Of a DNA stretch of 5,183 nt, positions 1-5,183 are shown piece after piece; the first letter of the stretch is position 1; every line of letters begins with the position of its first letter. Position numbers and translations under genes: made by a program. Where the stretch lies: assembly GCA_903906615.1 (NCBI GenBank), contig CAIVKT010000512.1, positions 1 through 5,183 of the forward strand, written 5' to 3'. The stretch is from an uncultured Bacteroidota bacterium. Its GTDB lineage: Bacteria > Bacteroidota > Bacteroidia > Chitinophagales > Chitinophagaceae. A model generated the notes under the pieces. It did no database searches. It was not told where the DNA came from and saw only the letters and a program-made list of their open reading frames with translations.

Positions 1-43
1 AGGAGATCGCAGTAAACTAAGTGTGTGAGTAGAGGTGGGTTAG

Positions 44-83
44 AAAACAGATGGCGGCGCGTAAAGCGCCGCCTTTCTGTTTT
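44..83. terminator. Bidirectional intrinsic terminator
   Basis: A perfect 8-bp GC stem (ggcggcgc 53-60 with gcgccgcc 66-73) closes a 5-nt gtaaa loop. It is flanked by an outer complementary pair, aaaacag (44-50) and ctgtttt (77-83), so either strand reads a GC hairpin followed by a T-rich run. It starts 12 nt beyond the 3' end of rnpB on the minus strand. It would also end transcription of any plus-strand gene entering from the left, whose last codons may lie in positions 1-20. The hairpin is directly visible; its use in both directions is inferred. Confidence 0.85.
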
Positions 84-94
84 TAAAGAAAAAA

Positions 95-467
95 CTACAA
101 AACCTGTAAGCCGGATCCTGTTTCACCCGTCGTAGCTTTAGCGAAGGCGGATGACGGTTATTATTTATCTGGGATACCACTCGCGCGGCACCTCTAGCTG
201 CCAACCCACAGACATCGGGCGAGCCACCCTCAGGCATCTGCTTATTCGGCATTTCAGCGCGCAAGGTTTACCCCCACCTGTAGTTACCCACCGGCGCCGT
301 AGTCTCTTACACTACATTTTCACCCTTACCTTTTTTATGAGGCGGTTATTTTCTGTGGCACTCTCTGTTGCCGGTTGCCCGGCCCCTACCCGTTAGGTAG
401 TGCGCTGCTCTGTGCTGTCCGGACTTTCCTCCCGCAATTGCTTGCTGGCAATAACCCGGTTTTGTAG
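95..467 (-). ncRNA. rnpB: RNase P RNA, bacterial class A
   Basis: This is the catalytic RNA of ribonuclease P, which with the RnpA protein removes 5' leaders from precursor tRNAs. Read on the minus strand, the 5' conserved core GAGGAAAGTCCGGAC is at 432-418 and the 3' core GGATCCGGCTTAC at about 119-107. Other landmarks are AAGGGTGAAAA, the GTAAGAG loop of P12 (stem GTAGT/ACTAC), GGTAAACC, and the AGATAAATAATAACCGTC block (170-153). The L15 segment GAGGGTGGCTC (231-221) carries the GGU that pairs with the tRNA CCA end and marks class A. P1 is an exact 10-bp helix between 467-458 and 104-95, which fixes both ends and gives 373 nt, normal for class A. P3 is a simple AUUGC/GCAAU hairpin, and a GCAA tetraloop closes a GCCGG/CCGGC stem. 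A promoter box lies just upstream and a terminator just downstream, so it is a single-gene unit. All core elements are intact. Confidence 0.97.
127..157 (-). repeat. Palindrome-like insert in a peripheral arm of rnpB
   Basis: Between the two 3' conserved blocks of rnpB, a 5-bp stem (CCGUC 157-153 with GACGG 131-127) encloses a 21-nt loop. This corresponds in position to the variable P19 arm. The loop contains CCGCCTTCGCTAAAGCTACG, whose CCGCC (150-146) can compete for the same GACGG strand with one mismatch. From memory, near-identical palindromes occur as dispersed extragenic repeats in Bacteroidota and other environmental bacteria. Whether this copy belongs to such a family cannot be shown from one copy in the window. 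Confidence 0.4.
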
Positions 468-472
468 CCCGG

Positions 473-480
473 CAAAGATA
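473..480 (-). promoter_or_regulatory. rnpB promoter, Bacteroidota -7 box
   Basis: On the minus strand the octamer TATCTTTG is a full match to the Bacteroidota primary sigma factor -7 consensus TAnnTTTG. It ends 5 nt before position 467, the 5' end deduced independently from the P1 helix, which is the expected distance from box to transcription start. No TTG is present at the usual -33 spacing, so the upstream element is weak or absent. The box lies in the 67-nt gap shared with the divergent surface-protein gene. Confidence 0.75.
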
Positions 481-534
481 CTATTTATCCCCGCTTCGGT
501 TTTATTTGTAAATTTAAGCCCAAAACCACCTTTT

Positions 535-1629
535 ATGAAGCATTATACCCTCCTTATCGTTGCCCTTTTTGCGGCTATATCGTCATACGCAATAGCGCCA
601 ATTACAGGAACTGCATCTGTTTGCACAGGATCAACAGTTACATTAAGTGATGCCACTACAGGTGGCGCCTGGAGCAGCAGCACTACAACAACAGCAACCG
701 TAGGCACCGGCGGAATCGTTACAGGTGTAGCTGCCGGCGTTGCCACTATATCCTATACATCAGGCGGCAGCACAGCTACTTTTAGCATTACAGTAAATGC
801 AGTTCCCATGCTCTCCAGTTCGCTAACGCCACCTGCCATCTGCGATAGTTCTGTATTTAACTACAACCCATCCGGCTCCACTATTGGCTCTGAATTCGAT
901 TGGTTTCGTGTTAGTGTGACAGGAATATACGGATCAACAACAGGTAATGGGACAGGTAATCCTTATGAAATTTTATTCAATACAACAGACGATCCGATTT
1001 CAGTAACGTATATTTACATAATATACTATAATGGGTGTCTGAATGAAGAAAATGTATCAGTAATTGTAAACCCAATACCTGTACTCAGCAGTGCACTCAC
1101 CCTTCCGGGTATTTGCGACAGCACAGGAATGATTACCTATACCCCCACTAGCTCTACACCCGGCGCTGTCTTTGAATGGGACCGACCCGCCGTATTTGGC
1201 ATTACCCCAACAACATCTTTTTCTACTGTGGGTAGCGGTGGTATAGCAGAAAGACTGACAGATGATGCGCACCACCCCATTACAGTTACCTATTTTTACC
1301 GGCTAGGAATAGGCTCATGTACTAATCTATATACACAAGCAGTAAACGTCACGATAGATAGCTGCGCTTTTTTGGCAACTCCTACTATTGCAAACTTAGC
1401 TACAATAGAAATAACACCCAACCCCACCACTGGGCCAATAACCATTAATAAACTGCAGCCAAACGATGAGATAGAAATATATAGCCTGCTCGGCAAAAAG
1501 GTATTTACGCACAAGCAATTATCCGGCAGTAGCGCAACCATTGACCTCATCAACGAACCGGGTGGTGTGTACTTTGCACGCATCAACTCCGCAGGTATCA
1601 TACAAACACAAAAAATAGTGAAGCAGTAA
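535..1629 (+). CDS. T9SS-secreted surface protein with Ig-like and PKD-like domains
   Basis: A 364-residue cell-surface or secreted protein with no enzymatic domain visible; an adhesive or structural role is likely. Residues 1-21 form a Sec signal peptide (MKHYTLLIVALFAAISSYAIA, hydrophobic core then small residues). Residues 22-89 resemble a group 2 bacterial Ig-like (BID_2) domain. Residues 91-179 and 181-275 are two tandem PKD-like repeats, each opening with LSS-LT-P-IC-S and containing PI-VTY, with one cysteine pair each (103/168 and 194/262) that could be a disulfide. Residues 290-364 are a type A T9SS sorting domain: PNPTTG, IEIYSLLGKKV, GGVYFARI and a final KIVKQ. Such domains are recognised by the type IX machinery, then cleaved and anchored to the outer membrane or released. 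The reading frame is open back to 400, inside rnpB, but the signal peptide fixes the ATG at 535. There is no Shine-Dalgarno sequence; the leader is A/T-rich, and no clear promoter octamer was found. The next gene starts 4 nt downstream. Confidence 0.9.
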   Translation: MKHYTLLIVALFAAISSYAIAPITGTASVCTGSTVTLSDATTGGAWSSSTTTTATVGTGGIVTGVAAGVATISYTSGGSTATFSITVNAVPMLSSSLTPPAICDSSVFNYNPSGSTIGSEFDWFRVSVTGIYGSTTGNGTGNPYEILFNTTDDPISVTYIYIIYYNGCLNEENVSVIVNPIPVLSSALTLPGICDSTGMITYTPTSSTPGAVFEWDRPAVFGITPTTSFSTVGSGGIAERLTDDAHHPITVTYFYRLGIGSCTNLYTQAVNVTIDSCAFLATPTIANLATIEITPNPTTGPITINKLQPNDEIEIYSLLGKKVFTHKQLSGSSATIDLINEPGGVYFARINSAGIIQTQKIVKQ

Positions 1630-1633
1630 TAAA

Positions 1634-2863
1634 ATGGACAACAGCCTTACCAAAGCACGCATAGAGCTATTGCTGCTCTTCATATTGTACCTGTTCATCC
1701 TGCCACGGGTGTACATGGATTATGATATGGGCTTTTGGCGGCAGTGGGCTTTGCAGATACACCAGCATGGCCTGGCCAATACTTACAATTCCACCATCAA
1801 CTATTTCCCTGTTTATATCTACGGCCTCTATATCTACGATGTGCTGCAAGGCACCGATGCAAATATTGCACACAACATCAATAGCATCAAGATACTTTTT
1901 GTATGTTTTGATTTTTTGCCGTTGGTAGTGCTGTGCGCTTTCAGGCAAAAGCTGCTTACCTTCAAAATACCGCACCTCTTTTTGTTGCTCAATGTGGCAT
2001 ACGTATTCAACTCCATGGTATGGGGACAGATAGACAGCATCTATACCAACCTTGCCTTCCTCGCTATCATTACCAGTATACTGTATCCTGTAGGTGGCTT
2101 GCTTTTGTATGTGCTGGCGCTCAATACCAAGCAGCAGGCCATTGAGTTTCTTCCAGTAATGGCCATTATATTATTCTATAGTATACGGAATTTCAAGACA
2201 GCGATCATTACTATTGCCTCTGCTGGTGCTTTGCAAATAGCCCTGCTGCTGCCTTTTATGAGCACAGGTGGCACAGGTAAGCTATCGCAGATAGCCCTGA
2301 ATACTGTTGGGCTGTACCACAATCTATCTATCTCAGCGTTCAATATCTGGTACATCATCGCACGCGGCAACCCTTACTTCATCAACGATACTGATACCTA
2401 TATTTTGCTGTCTTACAGAACTGTTGGGTTGATATTATTTGCCGTAGCGGCGCTTGCCGTACTTATACCTCTGTTCAAAAAAGTTGCACAGCTGCGCAAA
2501 AGCAATTTACCGTTTGATGAGCAAGCCCACAAGGTATTATTCCTCGGCACTGGGCTGCTGTGCCTGTATTTCTTTTACTTCAATACACAGATGCACGAGC
2601 GCTATGCTATGCCAATTATTATCTTCTTCTTTTTTTATGGGGTGGCTTCAAAAAATTACAAGCTATACATACTCGCCTCTATACCCTTCATACTCAGCCT
2701 CGACAAAGCCTTTTCCTTTCCCGATGGTTACCTGCCTATAGTACACTACAAATTCATCTATGCCTCAAGGGTCTTAGCGGCATGGTACACCGCCACGGTT
2801 ATCTATGGTAGTTGTGTTTACTACAGATTAATTGTGAAACCACACACTATCACTACCCATTAG
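1634..2863 (+). CDS. GT-C fold glycosyltransferase-like integral membrane protein
   Basis: A 409-residue polytopic membrane protein with roughly 9-11 hydrophobic segments (for example 10-24, 86-104, 137-162, 171-207, 257-281, 301-317, 325-337 and 378-397). Features point to the GT-C superfamily, which transfers sugars from polyprenyl-phosphate donors on the periplasmic side, and most resemble the Gpi18-like predicted mannosyltransferases. The first loop has acidic residues at 29 and 31 (MDYDMGFW), where GT-C enzymes carry the catalytic Asp. It is followed by an aromatic-rich INYFPVYIYGLYIYD stretch (55-69), then MVWGQIDSIYT (128-138), TKQQA (165-169) and QMHERYAMP (319-327); WGQ-D, K-QA and HERY motifs recur in that family. 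Donor and acceptor cannot be inferred. The ATG lies 4 nt after the stop of the T9SS protein, so the two are surely co-transcribed. The tail after residue 397 is short and polar. Confidence 0.78.
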   Translation: MDNSLTKARIELLLLFILYLFILPRVYMDYDMGFWRQWALQIHQHGLANTYNSTINYFPVYIYGLYIYDVLQGTDANIAHNINSIKILFVCFDFLPLVVLCAFRQKLLTFKIPHLFLLLNVAYVFNSMVWGQIDSIYTNLAFLAIITSILYPVGGLLLYVLALNTKQQAIEFLPVMAIILFYSIRNFKTAIITIASAGALQIALLLPFMSTGGTGKLSQIALNTVGLYHNLSISAFNIWYIIARGNPYFINDTDTYILLSYRTVGLILFAVAALAVLIPLFKKVAQLRKSNLPFDEQAHKVLFLGTGLLCLYFFYFNTQMHERYAMPIIIFFFFYGVASKNYKLYILASIPFILSLDKAFSFPDGYLPIVHYKFIYASRVLAAWYTATVIYGSCVYYRLIVKPHTITTH

Positions 2864-2979
2864 AGCAATATGAGTATGCCGAGATCAAGAACATCCATTG
2901 AGGAAAAGCTTAATAATAATGAATACTGATTGGACGCAGAGCAATAATCCTGGAGAACGTAATTGGCTAGTAGGTTGTC
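2864..2979. other. Convergent intergenic gap, no terminator seen
   Basis: This 116-nt tail-to-tail spacer separates the GT-C gene from the desaturase. I see no GC-rich hairpin with a T tract on either strand. It contains one tiny plus-strand ORF, at 2870-2929, encoding 19 residues (MSMPRSRTSIEEKLNNNEY) and starting 6 nt after the GT-C stop. The 9-mer agagcaata occurs twice (2862-2870 and 2938-2946), probably by chance. The micro-ORF could be a remnant of a lost gene start, but nothing shows that it is translated. Confidence 0.5.
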
Positions 2980-4074
2980 CTAATTCCTGCCCATCTTCTT
3001 CAGCATGCGGCCATGCTCCACGAGGGCATTAGCGAATGTGGGCATCACTTTGTAGGGCAGGCCATATTGCTCGGCTGTTTGCCTTACAATAGCTGCTATC
3101 TTAGGGTAATGCACGTGTGAAATGTGCGGGAATAAGTGATGCTCTACCTGGTAGTTGAGCCCGCCAATGAACCAGAACATGATGCGGCTACGTGGCGAGA
3201 AATTGGCTGTATTATAAAGCTGGTGTATAGCCCAGCTATTTTCCATTTTACGGTCTTCGGAAGCTGATGGAAACTCAGATGATTCGAGTACGTGTGCCAA
3301 CTGAAATATGCAAGAGAGCGCCAGGCCTGCCGTGAAATGAAGGATGAGGAAGCCTACAACCACCATCTGCCACGACATACCGGAGAACATAATAGGCAGA
3401 ACGAGTGCATAGGTGAAATAAATAACCTTATAGATAGTCAGTTCCAGCAATGCCTTGCGCAGCGTGATCTTTTCTTTTTTCAGCAATCCCTTTTTCTCAT
3501 AAAGAAACAGCAAGCGATAGTCTTTATAAGTAACCCATTGCAAGGTAAGCAGGCAATACAGGAACCAGGCGTAGATATGCTGGAACCTGTGCAGGGGGCG
3601 CTTCTTGGTTTCGGGATGAAAGCGCATAAGGCCACCGGTGTCTATATCTTCATCAAGGCCTTCAATGTTGGTATAGGTGTGGTGCAATATGTTATGTTGT
3701 ATTCTCCACGTCACATCATAGCCACCAACCACGTTTACCACATCGCCAATGATCTTGTTCACTGTTTTATTATTGGAGTAAGAGCCGTGATTAGAATCGT
3801 GATGAACAGCACACCCAATGCCCACCATACCAAGGCCGGTAAGGAACCAAAGGCCAAAGAAAACCCATGCGCTTGATGCGCCAGCGCCTATAATGATGAG
3901 TGTCATAGGCACAAAGAAAAGGGCCAGCATAGCAACGGTCTTCAAATAAAGGGACCTGTTTCCGCTCATGCTCACTTTGTTCTCAGTAAAAAAAGTGTCA
4001 ATGTTTTTTTTTAGTGTATCGTAGAAACCTTCACCATTCTTCGGTGCAAAACGCACTATATTCAGTTTGCTCAC
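2980..4074 (-). CDS. Membrane fatty acid desaturase (acyl-CoA/acyl-lipid type)
   Basis: A 364-residue di-iron membrane desaturase of the FA_desaturase family (COG3239-like), which introduces a double bond into an acyl chain using O2 and reducing power from a separate electron donor. All three histidine boxes are present: HDSNH at 92-96, HNILHH at 127-132 and QVEHH at 309-313, followed by LFPHISH with His317. The HQLYNTANFS segment (284-293) is typical of the linoleoyl-CoA/delta-6-like branch, but regiospecificity cannot be read from sequence. Hydrophobic segments lie at about 42-65, 69-90, 166-183, 217-233 and 237-262. There is no fused cytochrome b5 domain. I chose the GTG at 4074: a perfect -7 box lies at 4103-4096, so the longer frame starting at 4140 would begin upstream of its own promoter. 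The region after this GTG (LNIVRFAPKN-GEGFYDTLKK) resembles the usual family N-terminus. A TTG at 4083 is a less likely alternative. The gene appears to be transcribed alone. Confidence 0.93.
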   Translation of the reverse strand: MSKLNIVRFAPKNGEGFYDTLKKNIDTFFTENKVSMSGNRSLYLKTVAMLALFFVPMTLIIIGAGASSAWVFFGLWFLTGLGMVGIGCAVHHDSNHGSYSNNKTVNKIIGDVVNVVGGYDVTWRIQHNILHHTYTNIEGLDEDIDTGGLMRFHPETKKRPLHRFQHIYAWFLYCLLTLQWVTYKDYRLLFLYEKKGLLKKEKITLRKALLELTIYKVIYFTYALVLPIMFSGMSWQMVVVGFLILHFTAGLALSCIFQLAHVLESSEFPSASEDRKMENSWAIHQLYNTANFSPRSRIMFWFIGGLNYQVEHHLFPHISHVHYPKIAAIVRQTAEQYGLPYKVMPTFANALVEHGRMLKKMGRN

Positions 4075-4095
4075 TTTATTCAATTTTAAGAACCA

Positions 4096-4103
4096 CAAAG
4101 ATA
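4096..4103 (-). promoter_or_regulatory. Desaturase promoter, Bacteroidota -7 box
   Basis: The minus-strand octamer TATCTTTG matches TAnnTTTG exactly and is identical to the box upstream of rnpB. Transcription would start near 4089-4091, giving a leader of roughly 15-17 nt that is A-rich (cttaaaattgaataaa) and has no Shine-Dalgarno sequence before the GTG at 4074. A run of eight or more T lies just upstream of the box. No TTG is found at the standard -33 spacing. Its position between the upstream terminator and the gene start makes it functionally credible. Confidence 0.68.
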
Positions 4104-4154
4104 CGAAAAAAAATGTATCCCGCGTAATAGCGGTGTGCATAAAATATACGTAAG

Positions 4155-4182
4155 AAAGCCACAGCAGGGATGCTGTGGCTTT
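4155..4182 (-). terminator. Intrinsic terminator of the TPR gene
   Basis: A perfect 12-bp inverted repeat, aaagccacagca (4155-4166) and tgctgtggcttt (4171-4182), encloses a ggga loop. It begins 16 nt after the TPR stop codon on the minus strand. The U-rich tail is interrupted (TTTCTTACGTATATTTTAT) but adequate when counted with the end of the stem. It separates the TPR gene from the desaturase promoter, supporting independent transcription of the two genes. Confidence 0.82.
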
Positions 4183-4198
4183 CAGAAAATTATCACAA

Positions 4199-5183
4199 TT
4201 ATTGCTTTTCGATTGATTCGTATTTCTTCTTCATCTCCGCAGCTTTGTCCAACTTATTCTCTCTAGAATATATCTGCTGCAATGCCGACAATGTTTGTTT
4301 GTATGTTCTGCGGTCTTCGTCTTTCAAGGTTGATTCTGCTCCCGAATATTTAGTATAAGCCGCTTCAAAATAAGGCATTGATTTTGCAAACAGTGCATCG
4401 CGCTGCGCCTTAAGGTTATCATATTTTTTCTGGTCTGCATCAGAAGTTCCGGTAATTGCATTCATCTGATCGTTAATATCGGTAGCCTGGTTAAAGTATA
4501 ATGCACCAAAGTTGTAATTATATACTGCATTGGTAGGGTCTATAGCCAGCGTATGCTGAAAAGCATCTTCGGATTTGGCATACAACTCAGATGAATTGGC
4601 TGGCTTTGGCTTATCTTTAGGGTTAGCCATATTGAGGTATGTAGTGGCTATGTTAAAGAAGATGTCCGGGTTTTTAGGATCCTTCACCGCAGCTTCTTCC
4701 AGCTTTTTAACCATCTCATCCTGCTTGCCCGATTTGATATAATAGTTCAGTTCGTAGGTGCGGATGTTCTCATCATCAGGGAAGTATTTTTTAGCTTCCT
4801 GTATGTTGGCCAATGCGTTTGCCTGGTCATTTTGCTTCTCATAATAATCAATAAGGCACTCATACACCGGAGGATTGCGCGTAATAGGGTTGTTTTTAAC
4901 GCTGATTAGCTGTGGTATAGCCACATCGTACTTACTGAGATAGAAGTTGCTTTTGGCCATTATCTGGTAAGCCTGGGCATAAAGCGTATCAAAGGTTTTG
5001 ACCTTTGAAAATTTTTCAAACCTTTTGCCGCCTTCGAGGTCATGTATTTTCACCACATTAGCTGCGCAATCCATGGCTTCAGTATATTTTGACTCATTGT
5101 ATGCCTTTACGCCATCATTATAATACAGAAAAGCGTCTACCTCCAACTCTACATCAACAGTATTTTTTTCATAGTCTGGTTTC
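4199..5183 (-). CDS. Tetratricopeptide-repeat protein, 5' end outside window
   Basis: The C-terminal 327 residues of a TPR protein. The frame stays open to the right edge (first visible residues KPDYEKNTVDVE), so the true start and any signal peptide are not visible; an apparent TTG start at 5146 is an artefact of the edge. Helical repeat units, numbered within the visible part, fall at about 19-47, 67-97, 104-137, 138-171, 172-218, 219-282 and 291-326. They show the alternation of small and aromatic residues and the D-P-N/D-D turns of TPRs (FPDDEN, KDPKNP, IDPTNA). Two units are lengthened by polar inserts, one rich in Lys/Pro (NPKDKPKPANSS) and one charged (TGTSDADQKKYD). No enzymatic motif is seen. 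TPRs form protein-binding scaffolds, and in Bacteroidota such proteins are often periplasmic or lipoproteins, but partner and location here are unknown. A hairpin terminator follows the stop. Confidence 0.88.
   Translation of the reverse strand, partial: KPDYEKNTVDVELEVDAFLYYNDGVKAYNESKYTEAMDCAANVVKIHDLEGGKRFEKFSKVKTFDTLYAQAYQIMAKSNFYLSKYDVAIPQLISVKNNPITRNPPVYECLIDYYEKQNDQANALANIQEAKKYFPDDENIRTYELNYYIKSGKQDEMVKKLEEAAVKDPKNPDIFFNIATTYLNMANPKDKPKPANSSELYAKSEDAFQHTLAIDPTNAVYNYNFGALYFNQATDINDQMNAITGTSDADQKKYDNLKAQRDALFAKSMPYFEAAYTKYSGAESTLKDEDRRTYKQTLSALQQIYSRENKLDKAAEMKKKYESIEKQ

Noticed and set aside
1..20. Possible last codons of an upstream plus-strand gene
   Set aside because: Stops occur at 13-15 and 18-20 in two frames, and too little sequence remains to choose between them; only the downstream terminator hints at such a gene.
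40..396. Short open frames on both strands (40-264 minus, 151-396 plus)
   Set aside because: They lie inside or overlap the conserved RNase P RNA and the terminator; they are non-coding.
400..534. Extension of the surface-protein frame upstream of ATG 535
   Set aside because: The extension lies within rnpB and its promoter, and would put 45 residues ahead of an obvious signal peptide.
668..700. Low-complexity CAG/ACA-rich stretch in the surface-protein gene
   Set aside because: It encodes a Ser/Thr-rich strand of the Ig-like domain; units are irregular, so it is not a phase-variable microsatellite.
1519..2370. Several minus-strand and out-of-frame ORFs across the GT-C gene
   Set aside because: They are shadows of a coding frame with consistent membrane segments and family motifs.
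2919..3032. 37-residue Cys-containing plus-strand ORF starting MNTDWTQSNN
   Set aside because: It overlaps the 3' end of the desaturase in antisense and has no supporting signals; likely chance.
3292..3876. 194-codon plus-strand frame
   Set aside because: It is wholly antisense to the desaturase core, which has all catalytic motifs. Its translation shows no recognisable domain, and no promoter is visible for it.

Overview
The window looks like ordinary chromosome from a member of the Bacteroidota, most likely the Chitinophagales/Chitinophagaceae side of the phylum. Four things support this: a C-terminal type IX secretion (T9SS) sorting domain, two perfect matches to the Bacteroidota -7 promoter box (TAnnTTTG), starts preceded by A/T-rich leaders without a Shine-Dalgarno sequence, and the style of the PKD-like repeats. 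Species cannot be determined from the sequence alone.

Layout. Positions 1-43 are probably the extreme end of a plus-strand neighbour, but no frame can be assigned. A strong bidirectional hairpin terminator lies at 44-83. The RNase P RNA gene (rnpB) runs on the minus strand from 467 to 95; its exact ends are given by the 10-bp P1 helix, and its promoter box is at 473-480. Diverging from it on the plus strand is a two-gene unit: a secreted T9SS surface protein with Ig-like and PKD-like modules (535-1629), then, 4 nt later, a polytopic GT-C-type glycosyltransferase-like protein (1634-2863). A 116-nt tail-to-tail gap follows, without a recognisable terminator. On the minus strand are a membrane fatty acid desaturase (4074-2980; GTG start, own promoter at 4096-4103) and, upstream of it and separated by a perfect 12-bp terminator hairpin (4155-4182), a tetratricopeptide-repeat protein that runs off the right edge (4199-5183, 5' end missing).

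How the genes relate. The surface protein and the GT-C protein are almost certainly co-transcribed, which raises the possibility of a shared role in building or glycosylating the cell surface. The desaturase (membrane fluidity or unsaturated fatty acid synthesis), the TPR protein and rnpB (tRNA 5' maturation) appear to be independent housekeeping-type units. I found no mobile element, CRISPR array, defence cassette or tRNA. No new biological system is evident. The points most worth a second look are a palindrome-like insert in a peripheral arm of rnpB and the T9SS protein/GT-C pairing.
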